DNA of 64,000 nt from an uncultured Polaribacter sp. (GCF_947501385.1 NZ_CANMVP010000019.1:1-64000); one strand, 5' to 3'. Counted from the first letter of the stretch, positions 1 to 8,056 are shown. A program made the numbers and translations. The notes: a model not told the origin generated them from the letters alone.

Positions 1-183
1 ATTAAGATACAAAAAACTTGAAAAATGACATTGGGATTATTACGAAAAATATCAAGAAGTTATTAGACAGTCTGACGTATTTGCATAAATATTCGCATAC
101 ATAAACAAATACAGATATAAACACTTATACATTTGAATATGTACATATATATTTATCTGTTTATGTACTTGTTTGTTTATATA
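1..183. other. AT-rich non-coding edge of the mobile element
   Basis: No convincing gene is visible. The stretch from about 95 to 180 is rich in near-repeats of ATAAACA/TGTTTAT in both orientations, which form imperfect inverted repeats. It could belong to a transfer or replication region, but nothing identifies it. Confidence 0.3.
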
Positions 184-558
184 TTATAACGTCTTATCAA
201 TCGTTTTATCAATTGTTTTCTTTAATTCATACACCTTGTTTTCAAAACCAAACTCAATTTCTTTTAATTTTTTTATATGTGAATGTTCAGCATAATTGTT
301 TTTAAATAAAAAATTAGTGTAGTTGGCTACTTGGTTTAAATTTGAGCCTATTTTGTTTAATTCAGCTCTTAAAAGGTATAATTCATCTATTAATTTGTTA
401 GGGTTAACAGTTGGCATATGTTTACGTAAAATTTTACCTCTTAAATATTGGCTTATATTATTTTGATAACCTAAAACCTGAGCTTCTTTTTTTATTTTTT
501 CATCTTCTGATTTAGTTATTCGAACTCTCACGTATTTTGTTTTGTTTTCCTTTTTCAT
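184..558 (-). CDS. MobC-like plasmid mobilization protein
   Basis: A 124-residue basic protein with the look of small relaxosome accessory proteins (MobC family). Residues about 9-45 (YVRVRITKSEDEKIKKEA, then a GYQNNISQYLRGKIL stretch) fit a ribbon-helix-helix DNA-binding fold, followed by a helical region with LNKIGSNLNQVANYTN, which is typical of MobC proteins. Such proteins help a relaxase nick oriT. A relaxase gene usually follows mobC; here it would lie left of the window edge on the minus strand, and positions 1-183 contain none. The neighbouring DnaC-like, replication and integrase genes support a mobilizable element. Family call is fairly secure, role inferred. Confidence 0.75.
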   Translation of the reverse strand: MKKENKTKYVRVRITKSEDEKIKKEAQVLGYQNNISQYLRGKILRKHMPTVNPNKLIDELYLLRAELNKIGSNLNQVANYTNFLFKNNYAEHSHIKKLKEIEFGFENKVYELKKTIDKTIDKTL

Positions 559-659
559 TTGTTGAATATTTTAAATATATGTTGTTATTTTCTTTTTTTT
601 AAAATCGAGTTCCGAAGATTTTTCACTTCCTAAATTCCTTTTCAGAATTCGGACAAGTA

Positions 660-678
660 GTTATTGGGGTACAATAAC
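660..678. other. Candidate oriT hairpin
   Basis: GTTATTG and CAATAAC form a perfect 7-bp stem around a GGGTA loop, followed by ACAACTTGC, in the 215-bp gap upstream of the MobC-like gene. A second inverted repeat (TCCGAA/TTCGGA) lies just to the left, near 613-651. oriT sites commonly have a short hairpin next to the nick site and lie beside mobC. Assignment rests on position and symmetry only. Confidence 0.35.
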
Positions 679-773
679 ACAACTTGCAAAAAAGACAAAA
701 CGGGGTAAATAGGTTTTTTAGCGTTTTCTAACAAGAGCATAAACATCTCAAAAAAATGAATTTATGATGTATT

Positions 774-1520
774 TTAAAACCGTCTAGAATTTCCAGTTAA
801 TTCAATAAAATTAAATAATTCATATAATCTATCGGCAACTCTTACTCCGTAATATTTTTTTATTTCCTTAATCGATAAGTTTGTTGTTACAAAAGTTTTA
901 ATGCCATGTTTTTTGAAATTATTATACCTAATTTCTAAAATTCTTCCCATTAGTTTTTCACGAACTCCCCAAGAATTTGCTAATTTTTCTGTACCTAAAT
1001 CATCAAAATGAATATTTCCCCTAGTAAGTCGTTTAACTATCTCTTCTCCATCTATATTGTAATCTGTAATTACATCGTGAACAGACACATTTTTAAACCA
1101 CAAGTGTTTTAAATTGTATTTTAAGCTGATGTTTTGAATAATATCGAAAATTGAAGACTTTCCCGAACCACAATCTCCATAAACCAACAAGCCTTTTCTT
1201 AATTCCCCATTAGTTTCTGTTTCAAAATCCAGATTATTTGTAAAATATAAAGAAATCCATTTTAAAAATGTTTTATTACTTTCATCCACAATAAACTGCC
1301 TATTCACTTCTAAAAAATATGCAGTAGCTTCTTTAAAGAAAATTGATTTGAATTCTGTTGTAGTAATCTGCTTATCTAGTTTTGTTTTAGGATTTCTTAC
1401 TTTTTCATTATAAACTCTATGCTTGTCTCTATCTTTTTTTTCGAGCGCAATTCTTTTTTTTCTTTCTTTTTCAGATTCCATTCCCATTTTTATTTTTAAT
1501 CGCTGTCCTAAACTGCTCAT
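774..1520 (-). CDS. DnaC-like AAA+ ATPase
   Basis: A 248-residue protein with a Walker A motif GDCGSGKSS at residues 115-123 and Walker B IHFDDLG at about 170-176, followed by a KHGIKTFVTTNLS segment resembling sensor 1 of DnaC/IstB-type helicase loaders. The first 50 residues are very basic. Known relatives load the replicative helicase or assist phage and plasmid replication. Its start overlaps the stop of the upstream replication gene by 4 bp (ATGA arrangement), so the two are probably translationally coupled. It is probably the replication loader of the mobile element. Family confident, exact partner unknown. Confidence 0.8.
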   Translation of the reverse strand: MSSLGQRLKIKMGMESEKERKKRIALEKKDRDKHRVYNEKVRNPKTKLDKQITTTEFKSIFFKEATAYFLEVNRQFIVDESNKTFLKWISLYFTNNLDFETETNGELRKGLLVYGDCGSGKSSIFDIIQNISLKYNLKHLWFKNVSVHDVITDYNIDGEEIVKRLTRGNIHFDDLGTEKLANSWGVREKLMGRILEIRYNNFKKHGIKTFVTTNLSIKEIKKYYGVRVADRLYELFNFIELTGNSRRF

Positions 1521-1990
1521 AATTTTCTTGGATTTACTGAAATTTTATGATTTTCACTTTTATAAAATTTATTATTATTTATTTTTCCTTTTTGTTTAAT
1601 GTTAGTATTAGTATGTTTAGGAAAAAAACCGTGTCGGTTTTTTTCGGTGACGGTTTTTACCGTGTCGGTTTTTTTCCTATACGGTAAATAATTAGCATTT
1701 GGTTTTTCGTGAATGATATAAATATTAGATACAAATTTTCCTAACTCTCTTCTTTTTGTTAATCTTGTTAACCATCCTTTATCTACCAATTCACTCATAT
1801 ATTTTCTCAAAGTATCTTCACTACAAACCAATGCACGACACAATTGTTTATTATAAAAAGTCCAATCATTAGGTCTTGAAGCTAAATACACAAATAGAAA
1901 CCTTCCTCTATCACTAATACAATTATCTTCAATTAGTTCATTTGGTATAATTGTAAAGCTCTTTTGAATTTTATTTTTTATCTGATTCAT
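1517..1990 (-). CDS. Replication protein with N-terminal winged helix
   Basis: A 157-residue protein. Residues about 10-95 (FTIIPNELIED, GRFLFVYLASRPNDW, ALVCSEDTLRKYMSEL, KGWLTRL) match the winged-helix N-terminal domain of phage and plasmid replication proteins often encoded just before a DnaC-like loader. The C-terminal third is a low-complexity basic tail with no recognizable domain. DNA coding for the tail contains three iteron-like repeats (1629-1675), so the gene may carry its own origin, as lambda O does. It overlaps the downstream DnaC-like gene by 4 bp. The function is inferred from fold and context. Confidence 0.65.
   Translation of the reverse strand: MNQIKNKIQKSFTIIPNELIEDNCISDRGRFLFVYLASRPNDWTFYNKQLCRALVCSEDTLRKYMSELVDKGWLTRLTKRRELGKFVSNIYIIHEKPNANYLPYRKKTDTVKTVTEKNRHGFFPKHTNTNIKQKGKINNNKFYKSENHKISVNPRKL
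1629..1675. repeat. Three iteron-like direct repeats inside the replication gene
   Basis: On the plus strand the units CCGTGTCGGTTTTTTT (1629-1644), CGGTGACGGTTTTT (1645-1658) and CCGTGTCGGTTTTTTT (1660-1675) follow each other with spacing 16 and 15. The two identical outer units are 31 bp apart, so they are read in different frames and encode different peptides. Conservation is therefore at the DNA level, as expected of protein-binding iterons. Confidence 0.6.
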
Positions 1991-2007
1991 ACTTCAAAGA
2001 CCTTAGA

Positions 2008-2301
2008 TTAAAATGACTTTTGTCTAGCATACTCAAGAAGCTTCTTTTTTGAATAAAAAATAGGTCTTCCAATACGCATATAAGCATCTCTTGGAATTTT
2101 ACCAGATTTACGCCAATCAATAATTGTGGTAACACTAATACCTAAAAGTAACGAAGCAGCTTTTTGAGAAAGCTTTTCATCGTCAGTTGGAATTGAAGAA
2201 TCAACTAATTCTGTTTGTCTTATTTCATTTATTACCAGACGAACTGCTCTTACTAAATCGTCTTTACTGTGTGTGTAGAATAATACATTTGCCATATACA
2301 A
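2008..2301 (-). CDS. Excisionase-family helix-turn-helix protein
   Basis: A 97-residue protein whose second half (LSQKAASLLLGISVTTIIDWRKSGKIP, then RIGRPIFYSKKKLLEYA) is a MerR-like/excisionase helix-turn-helix with wing. Such proteins bend DNA and act as recombination directionality factors or repressors beside tyrosine integrases in Bacteroidetes elements. The N-terminal 45 residues are not recognized. The start may be ATG 2301 or the ATG two codons downstream (MANVLF). A 24-bp palindrome lies 53 bp upstream. Role in excision is an inference from family and position. Confidence 0.75.
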   Translation of the reverse strand: MYMANVLFYTHSKDDLVRAVRLVINEIRQTELVDSSIPTDDEKLSQKAASLLLGISVTTIIDWRKSGKIPRDAYMRIGRPIFYSKKKLLEYARQKSF

Positions 2302-2353
2302 CTGTTTTTAAGTTAATTACAGTTGCAAATATTTAAACTAAACAGGTTGAATG

Positions 2354-2377
2354 TTGCACTAAATTCATTTAGTGCAA
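2354..2377. promoter_or_regulatory. Perfect palindrome upstream of the excisionase-like gene
   Basis: TTGCACTAAAT and ATTTAGTGCAA are perfect 11-bp arms around TC. There is no T-run on either side, so a protein-binding operator is likelier than a terminator. A half-site (TAGTGCAATAAAA) recurs near 2436. A second, weaker repeat (CAACTGT/ACAGTTG) flanks 2299-2326. Confidence 0.45.
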
Positions 2378-2475
2378 TTAACCATCTTTAAAAGTGCTGC
2401 ATAGCTACAAGAGAAAAGTAAATAATATTTTTATAGTGCAATAAAACGAATGAGGTTAAATCAAATACACAATAG

Positions 2476-3612
2476 TTAATCAATTTTTGTTCCTATAATT
2501 CGTCTTAAGTTATAGTTTTCAAACTTAACAAGAGCTTCTTTACTATTTATTTTAAATAATGTCCTTCTACTAAAACCATCAGTTTTTATTACTCCGCAAA
2601 GTGTTTCTATTAAAAGTGTTTTCTTTGTTATAATTTTTCCTTTTTCTAAAAGATATAAAAATATTCTTACAAAATCTTTTCTAAAATTTTTAGGTATAAA
2701 ACTAACATCAATCTGCTTATTAACTTCTAAATCATTAACAATTCCAAAAGAAATTTGAATCAACTCCTTTATTTTTTTCTTTTCAAATTCATTATAAACT
2801 AATTCATTTAATTTAAAAAAATCATTAAATATATCTTCAAGAGTTTTAATGACCAACGTAGTTTGTATCCTCTCTATATCCTTATCAACTAAACTAGTAT
2901 TATTACTGTCTTGATTGATTTCCTTTATTTCTTCTAACAAACTATCAGAACGTGAATTCAATCTTACTATTAAACTCTCTAATTTTTTAATTGAAGAATC
3001 TAAAAAATAAAAAAGATGTTTTTCTTTTAATATTTCAAGCCTAATAACTTCACGATGTAGGTCTTCAACTTTAAGAATGTCAAATTTTTGTTTTAATTGA
3101 AGCATCACTTTATCAAAGTATTCCTCCAAAAGATAAAATTCATTTTCAGTAGAAAAACTTCCATCGTAAGGATTAAAATCTATGTTTTCAAGTATTTTCG
3201 AGATAATGAAAAAATGAAACTCTTTTTCTGATTTGAAAGGGTTATTTTTCTGGTAAAAATTTACCTTATTAAAAGAGCAATTGTAATTTGAACCCATAAA
3301 CATATCAACCTCAATTTGTATTTGATAAATCAAATTTTTCTCTAAGGTATTTATGCTAGTTAATCCAAAATACTCGTTTTCAAGAAAAGTAAAAAAAGCC
3401 TCTTTTTTAAAAGTCTTTTTTTTGAAGTTGTAATTAATTAAAGTTGACAAGATTTCATTAAATTTCTCTCTATTTGGATAGTAATAACAGGAGTTTTTAT
3501 AAAATTTTTCACTTGGAATATAAAAATTATCTAAAACATTTTTACTCGGAATTTCTTCTAAAAACGATTGATACTTGGAATAAAACTTATCCTTTAGCTC
3601 TTGGTCTAACAT
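2476..3612 (-). CDS. Hypothetical protein of the mobile element
   Basis: A 378-residue, Lys/Phe/Glu-rich protein that I do not recognize. It has no signal peptide and no membrane segment. Residues about 170-240 (YFDKVMLQLKQKFDILKVEDLHREVIRLEI and on) look like a coiled coil. The C-terminus (FRKDFVRIFLYLLEKGKII) could be a small helical domain. It ends 6 bp before the stop of the recombinase gene region begins on the same strand, so recombinase and this gene are co-transcribed. I considered RteC, which sits in similar positions, but saw no clear match. Confidence 0.6.
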   Translation of the reverse strand: MLDQELKDKFYSKYQSFLEEIPSKNVLDNFYIPSEKFYKNSCYYYPNREKFNEILSTLINYNFKKKTFKKEAFFTFLENEYFGLTSINTLEKNLIYQIQIEVDMFMGSNYNCSFNKVNFYQKNNPFKSEKEFHFFIISKILENIDFNPYDGSFSTENEFYLLEEYFDKVMLQLKQKFDILKVEDLHREVIRLEILKEKHLFYFLDSSIKKLESLIVRLNSRSDSLLEEIKEINQDSNNTSLVDKDIERIQTTLVIKTLEDIFNDFFKLNELVYNEFEKKKIKELIQISFGIVNDLEVNKQIDVSFIPKNFRKDFVRIFLYLLEKGKIITKKTLLIETLCGVIKTDGFSRRTLFKINSKEALVKFENYNLRRIIGTKID

Positions 3613-3618
3613 AGTAAT

Positions 3619-4857
3619 TTATATTTTATTCCAAGTATTATCCATTTCCTTTCTTTTAAAATCATCGGCAATTTTCACGTAACGTCTAAAGCTTTCCTCT
3701 TTCTTATGACCTGTAATATTTCTTACAACCATTTCTTTCATTCCAAGAATTAAAGAATTTGTTACAAAAGTTTTACGTGCTGTATGAGAGGTAATTAATT
3801 TGTATTTAGGGACTGTTTTATCAATTCTTTTTTGACCCACATATCTGGTTTTCGTAATCATAATGTCAATCTCAACTATTTTACAACACTCTTTAATGTA
3901 CTTATTGAATTTTTGGTCAGAAATAACAGGTAAAGGTTCGTGAATTGTATCTTTATATCTTTCTAAAATTTCTCTAGAAAACTTATTTAAAGGTATTTTA
4001 GTGTTGATTGCTTTTGTTTTTTGCACAGTAATTAACAAATAGTCGTTTTTTACACTTGATGGCTTTAGAGCTTTGTAATCAGATATTCTCAATCCTGTTA
4101 CTGAATTGAAAACATACATATCTCTTACTTGATTTAATCTGTCAGATTCAAAATCGTGATTATAAAGCTTCATTAACTCTTCCATCGTCAAGTAGATAAT
4201 TTCGGTTTCATCTTCTCTAGCTTTGAATTTTTTATACTTCAAATTACTGTGATATTCTTTATCTAAAGACCAATTCATAAAGGTCTTTAAAACCTTTATA
4301 ATAAATGCGAAGTAACTGTTTTTGTTTTTTCTTTCTGTAAAAGTATAATCTTGTAGCTTCTCAAAAAAAGTACTATCAATTGAATCAAACAATAATTTTA
4401 TTCCAGAGTAAGATTCAAAATCTTTGAGAAAATTTATAGTTGTAACGTAAGACTTAATAGTTCTCGGTGTCTTTGTGGATTTACTCGAATCTTTAAATTC
4501 TTCAAATGTTGGAAAAAACTCGTGGGTAAGGTTTACTTTATCTAATCCGTTCTCAAGCTTCTCTAAAATATAATCTTTAGTAGGATTTATATCGTTTAGC
4601 AACATGTATCTAAATAATTTCTTAATCTCATCCTCTCTTTCGTCAATTATCTTATTATATTCAATGTAATAATTATAAGGATTATTTTTCCTTGAAGGAT
4701 TTAAACGCTCACTTCTTTTATCCCAAAGAAATTCTTTACAGTTAACACCTTTTATTACCTTGAATATTTTACAGTCTTTCGCTGTAATTAACATTCTAAC
4801 AGGCATTAACCCTTCTTTATTAACCTTATCTTTTCTTAAATGAAATGAAACTTTCAT
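3619..4857 (-). CDS. Tyrosine recombinase (integrase)
   Basis: Site-specific integrase of 412 residues when started at ATG 4857 (MKVSFHLRKDK). An upstream in-frame ATG at 4899 would add 14 hydrophobic residues and is less likely. Order: arm-binding domain with conserved SFHLRKDK and FLWDKRSERLNP, SAM-like core-binding domain at about 115-215, and catalytic domain. Catalytic residues are Arg257 (TGLRISDY), Lys near 280 (TVQKTKA), His358/Arg361 (SHTARKTF), His383 (ITGHK) and Tyr393 (FRRYVKI). All are present, so the enzyme looks intact. It presumably integrates and excises the element, and its gene lies at the element edge beside a candidate att dyad (5011-5033). Confidence 0.92.
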   Translation of the reverse strand: MKVSFHLRKDKVNKEGLMPVRMLITAKDCKIFKVIKGVNCKEFLWDKRSERLNPSRKNNPYNYYIEYNKIIDEREDEIKKLFRYMLLNDINPTKDYILEKLENGLDKVNLTHEFFPTFEEFKDSSKSTKTPRTIKSYVTTINFLKDFESYSGIKLLFDSIDSTFFEKLQDYTFTERKNKNSYFAFIIKVLKTFMNWSLDKEYHSNLKYKKFKAREDETEIIYLTMEELMKLYNHDFESDRLNQVRDMYVFNSVTGLRISDYKALKPSSVKNDYLLITVQKTKAINTKIPLNKFSREILERYKDTIHEPLPVISDQKFNKYIKECCKIVEIDIMITKTRYVGQKRIDKTVPKYKLITSHTARKTFVTNSLILGMKEMVVRNITGHKKEESFRRYVKIADDFKRKEMDNTWNKI

Positions 4858-5010
4858 AAATATAAAATTTGATACAAATATATAAAATAGGGCAATCAAA
4901 AGGGCTACCTATTTAAATAAATTTTGATTAAAATTGATTTCAGATAAATTAATTGATTTATACTAAATAAGGTTTAAAGGGTTTAAGTGAATATTAATTA
5001 ATTTAAAAAT

Positions 5011-5033
5011 CAAGGTACTCCCACCTTGAGTAC
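5011..5033. other. Dyad near the integrase: candidate attachment site
   Basis: CAAGGT...ACCTTG (5011-5016 with 5023-5028) and GTACTC...GAGTAC (5015-5020 with 5028-5033) form two overlapping inverted repeats about 150 bp upstream of the integrase start, at the point where element-type genes give way to chromosomal-type genes. Tyrosine recombinase core sites are commonly short dyads next to the integrase gene. The partner site is outside the window, so this is a proposal. Confidence 0.4.
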
Positions 5034-5041
5034 AAAGAGAA

Positions 5042-5070
5042 AACCTTAACTTTAAAAGTTGAGGTTTTTT
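5042..5070 (+). terminator. Rho-independent terminator, plus strand, without an upstream gene
   Basis: AACCTTAACTTT pairs with AAAGTTGAGGTT (one G-U) around a single A, followed by a T-run on the plus strand at 5065-5070. No plus-strand gene precedes it here. It may be the tail of a gene whose 3' end was the integration target. Confidence 0.7.
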
Positions 5071-5123
5071 ATGTTTTGCAAGAAAATAATTCCTAATCTA
5101 ATTTCCACCAATACAATACTGAT

Positions 5124-5966
5124 TTATTTTTTCTTTCTTTTTAAATAAATATTATAGATCAAGCCTATAAAAATTAAAAAGATTCCTAGCAAAGTCCACC
5201 AATTGTAGATTTCTCCAAACCAAGAAGCACCAATCATAATGGTAAAAATAACTTCTAAATATTTAAGTGGAGCAATTACAGATGTTTCATCAGATTGAAA
5301 GGCTTTGGTCATATACAATTGCCCTACATAACCAAAAATACCTAAACTTAATAGTAACATCCATTCTCTTAAGTCTGGATGTCTCCAATGGCTGATAGAC
5401 ATAAAACCTCCAAAAACAAAAGCCATGACCATAAAATAATTGATGATGACTAAAGGGTGTTCTTTATCTCCTAATTTTCTTATTACCACAAAAATTAATC
5501 CTAAAAATAACGCCGATACAATAACTAATACAAGACCAATAGTATTTACATCGACATCAAATCCTTTAATAATTAGAACCCCAACAAAGGCAATCAAAAA
5601 TAAAAGCCACTGCATTGTTTTTATTTTTTCTTTCAAAAAAATTAAAGCAAAAATTGCGGCAAAAATGGGTGAGGTATACCGTAAAGAAACAGCTGTACCA
5701 ACTGCCAAATAATTTAAGGATTGAAAAAAGCAAGTCAGTGAAATTACGCCTATAATTCCTCTTAGGAATAGCAATTTCTTATTGTTACCAAGAATGGAAA
5801 TTCTATATTTTAAAATTAAAGGAATTGTAAATACTAAGGTGCCTATAGATCTAAAAAATACGATTTGATATACGTTAAAAGCCGTTAAGTATTTTACAAC
5901 AGCATTCATTATTGCAAATGCAATAACACTGAATATCATATAGAAAATTGCTGAATTATGCTTCAT
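5124..5966 (-). CDS. EamA/DMT family transporter
   Basis: A 280-residue integral membrane protein with about ten predicted transmembrane helices in two EamA repeats; the second begins near residue 145. Typical motifs are visible: FFRSIGTLVF, LNYLAVGTAVSLRYTSPIFAAIFA and, in the second repeat, KAFQSDETSVIAPLKYLEVI. DMT permeases export or import small metabolites. The substrate cannot be read from the sequence. It lies between the mobile element and the eda gene, separated from eda by a terminator, so it is likely transcribed on its own. Confidence 0.88.
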   Translation of the reverse strand: MKHNSAIFYMIFSVIAFAIMNAVVKYLTAFNVYQIVFFRSIGTLVFTIPLILKYRISILGNNKKLLFLRGIIGVISLTCFFQSLNYLAVGTAVSLRYTSPIFAAIFALIFLKEKIKTMQWLLFLIAFVGVLIIKGFDVDVNTIGLVLVIVSALFLGLIFVVIRKLGDKEHPLVIINYFMVMAFVFGGFMSISHWRHPDLREWMLLLSLGIFGYVGQLYMTKAFQSDETSVIAPLKYLEVIFTIMIGASWFGEIYNWWTLLGIFLIFIGLIYNIYLKRKKK

Positions 5967-5973
5967 AAAAAAG

Positions 5974-6002
5974 AACCCTTCAATTTTAAATATTGAAGGG
6001 TT
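5974..6002 (-). terminator. Terminator downstream of eda
   Basis: AACCCTTCAAT (5974-5984) pairs perfectly with ATTGAAGGGTT (5992-6002). On the minus strand the stem is followed by TTCTTTTTT, as expected for a rho-independent terminator of the kdgK-eda transcript. Confidence 0.85.
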
Positions 6003-6029
6003 TTAAATACTTAATTGCTAAAAATACTA

Positions 6030-6698
6030 TTATTTTCTAAGCGCTTTGATAATATCTAAGGCTCCTTTTGTATTGCTTTCAATTTTTGCATAATCAAAGT
6101 TACCATCGGCATTTTTTGCCATTAATTTAGAACCCATACCAACACAGGTTACCCCTGCGCTAAACCAGCCTTCTAAATTTTCTTTTGTTGGTGAAACACC
6201 ACCTGTTGGCATAATACTTGTCCAAGGTTGAGGTCCTTTGATTCCTTTTACAAACTGAGGACCATAAATATCACCAGGAAATAGTTTTACGATTTCGCAA
6301 CCCAATTCTTCTGCTCTTGCAATTTCTGTTAATGTGCCACATCCTGGAGACCATAAAACCTTTCTTCTGTTACAAACAATGGCAATGTCTTCACGTAAAA
6401 CCGGAGTTACAATAAAATTTGCACCTAAAGCCATAAACCTTGAAGCTGCTGCGGCATCTGTTACAGAACCAACACCCATTACCATTCCAGGTAATTCTTT
6501 GATTACATACTTTACCAATTCTCCAAAAACTTCATGCGCAAAATCTCCACGCGCTGTGAATTCTAATAATCTTGCACCGCCCTTGTAACAAGCAGTAATT
6601 ACTTTTTTACTTATTTCTAAATCGCTATGATAAAACAAAGGAACCATTCCAGTGTCTTTCATTACTTGTGCTACTTCTAATCTTGTATATTGAGCCAT
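6030..6698 (-). CDS. eda: KDPG/KHG aldolase
   Basis: Class I aldolase of 222 residues, the normal length for the family. It splits 2-keto-3-deoxy-6-phosphogluconate into pyruvate and glyceraldehyde-3-phosphate in the cytoplasm. Conserved stretches are LLEFTARGDFA (region of the general acid/base Glu), GANFIVTPVL, EIVKLFPGD (Schiff-base Lys) and IMPTGGVSP. It follows kdgK on the same strand with a 119-bp gap holding two hairpins, and ends before a strong terminator. It is the last step for KDG derived from alginate and from hexuronates. Confidence 0.93.
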   Translation of the reverse strand: MAQYTRLEVAQVMKDTGMVPLFYHSDLEISKKVITACYKGGARLLEFTARGDFAHEVFGELVKYVIKELPGMVMGVGSVTDAAAASRFMALGANFIVTPVLREDIAIVCNRRKVLWSPGCGTLTEIARAEELGCEIVKLFPGDIYGPQFVKGIKGPQPWTSIMPTGGVSPTKENLEGWFSAGVTCVGMGSKLMAKNADGNFDYAKIESNTKGALDIIKALRK

Positions 6699-6713
6699 TT
6701 TCCTATCCTAAAT

Positions 6714-6730
6714 CCTTTCCAGAGGAAAGG
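6714..6730. repeat. Hairpin upstream of eda
   Basis: CCTTTCC and GGAAAGG pair around AGA in the eda leader. There is no strong T-run in the direction of transcription. It may be an mRNA-stabilizing or attenuating stem in the kdgK-eda transcript. Confidence 0.4.
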
Positions 6731-6784
6731 ACTTTTGTTTTTAGTTAATATTATATATTTAGTCCTTTATAAGAGTTCCTATTT

Positions 6785-6817
6785 TTCTCCCCTTTGGGGA
6801 GAATTAAAGAGGGGATT
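6785..6817. repeat. Intergenic palindrome, CCCTTTGGG family, copy 1
   Basis: TTCTCCCC-TTT-GGGGAGAA followed by TTAAAGAGGGGA. A related unit occurs at 41330-41356 (CCTTCCC-TTT-GGGAAGG then TTAGGATGGGA). The shared plan, a stem with TTT loop and then a trailing purine-rich half, marks a dispersed repeat family. Confidence 0.6.
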
Positions 6818-7864
6818 TTATCTTGCTACTCTACCAGAAGCATCACCACCCATTAATTTTTCTACTTCTGCAACGGTTGCTAAATTTGCATCGCCTTTAA
6901 TTGTGTGTTTTAAACAAGACGCTGCTACTGCAAAATCTAATGCATTCTGATCATCTTCTGGGTATTTTAACAATCCGTAAATCAAACCTCCCATAAAAGA
7001 ATCTCCACCACCAACTCTATCTACAATGTCTGTAATTTGGTATTGCCGTGTTTGTAACAATGTTTTACCATCATATAAAACACCAGCCCACGTATTGTGA
7101 GAAGCAGAAATTGAGCCTCTTAACGTTGTAATTACTTTTTTAGCTCTTGGAAATTTCGTCATCATTTGCTCACATACTGATAAAAATGCTTCAGCTTTTA
7201 CGTTATGACCTTCTGTTTGTACAGAAATTCCTTCTGGTTTAATGCCAAAATGCATTTCTGCATCTTCTTCATTTCCTAAAACAATATCACAATAAGAAGT
7301 TAACTCTGTCATTATTTTTTCTCTGTGTGCATTGTTACAAAATGTCCATAATTTTGCTCTATAATTTAAATCTGTAGAAATGGTAATTCCTTTTGAACTT
7401 GCCGCTTTTACAGCTTCTAAACAAACATCTGCAGCACCTTGTGAGATGGCTGGTGTAATGCCTGTCCAATGAAACCATTCAACACCATCAAAAACAGCAT
7501 CCCAATCGATCATTCCAGATGCTATTTCTGCAATTGCAGAATGTGCTCTATCATATACCACTTTCGAACCCCGAGAAACCGCACCTGTTTCTAAGAAATA
7601 AATTCCTAATCGGTCTCCACCCCAAACTATTTTATCAACTCCAACGCCACGTTTTCTCATTTCCATCATGGCACACTCACCAATATCATTTTTTGGTAAA
7701 CGTGTTACAAAATCTACATCTACACCATAATTTGCTAATGAAACTGCTACGTTCGATTCTCCACCACCATAAACAACATCAAAATTATTTGCTTGTGAAA
7801 ATCTTAAAAATCCTTGTGGAGCCAACCTTAACATGATTTCTCCGAATGTTACTACTTTACCCAT
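6818..7864 (-). CDS. kdgK: 2-keto-3-deoxygluconate kinase (PfkB family)
   Basis: Sugar kinase of 348 residues that phosphorylates KDG to KDPG. The first PfkB signature is seen at about residues 30-50 (DVVYGGGESNVAVSLANYG) and the second near 255-275 (DIVDRVGGGDSFMGGLIYGLL), with the catalytic Asp in GGGD. The Gly-rich, Asn-containing substrate region fits KDG rather than fructose kinases, and the eda partner supports this. A GTTCAATCG-centred palindrome lies 31 bp upstream of the start, facing a divergent LacI gene, so LacI control is likely. It serves the alginate and hexuronate branches. Confidence 0.9.
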   Translation of the reverse strand: MGKVVTFGEIMLRLAPQGFLRFSQANNFDVVYGGGESNVAVSLANYGVDVDFVTRLPKNDIGECAMMEMRKRGVGVDKIVWGGDRLGIYFLETGAVSRGSKVVYDRAHSAIAEIASGMIDWDAVFDGVEWFHWTGITPAISQGAADVCLEAVKAASSKGITISTDLNYRAKLWTFCNNAHREKIMTELTSYCDIVLGNEEDAEMHFGIKPEGISVQTEGHNVKAEAFLSVCEQMMTKFPRAKKVITTLRGSISASHNTWAGVLYDGKTLLQTRQYQITDIVDRVGGGDSFMGGLIYGLLKYPEDDQNALDFAVAASCLKHTIKGDANLATVAEVEKLMGGDASGRVAR

Positions 7865-7894
7865 TTTTTATCTAATTAGTGATGATTTATAATA

Positions 7895-7910
7895 GTTCAA
7901 TCGATTGAAC
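7895..7910. promoter_or_regulatory. LacI-type operator upstream of kdgK
   Basis: GTTCAATCGATTGAAC is a perfect 16-bp palindrome with the central CG of LacI-family sites. A near copy lies at 8041-8056 before the divergent lacI gene. The intergenic region 7865-8071 holds nothing else of note. A -7 element for kdgK was not found with confidence. Confidence 0.75.
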
Positions 7911-8033
7911 AGGTGTTTTAAAAAAAAAATCAAAAGCAAATAGGTGTGAATTACAAACTCTGATTCTCATTAAAATATCGAATCATACAAAATGCCATAA
8001 GTTGTTTTTAAAGACAACTTAAATAAAAAAACA

Positions 8034-8056
8034 TATCTTTGTTCAATCGTTGGAAC
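8034..8056 (+). promoter_or_regulatory. -7 element and operator of the lacI-type gene
   Basis: TATCTTTG (8034-8041) matches the Bacteroidetes -7 consensus TAnnTTTG. It runs directly into GTTCAATCGTTGGAAC (8041-8056), a near-palindrome related to the kdgK operator. Binding would cover the start of transcription, which suggests autorepression. Confidence 0.7.

Noticed and set aside
2476..3612. RteC assignment for the protein before the integrase
   Set aside because: Position fits, but the sequence lacks features I associate with RteC, so it is left as hypothetical.
5011..5070. tRNA or tRNA 3' end at the integration edge
   Set aside because: No TTCGA-like T-loop, anticodon arm or CCA-adjacent acceptor was found on either strand.
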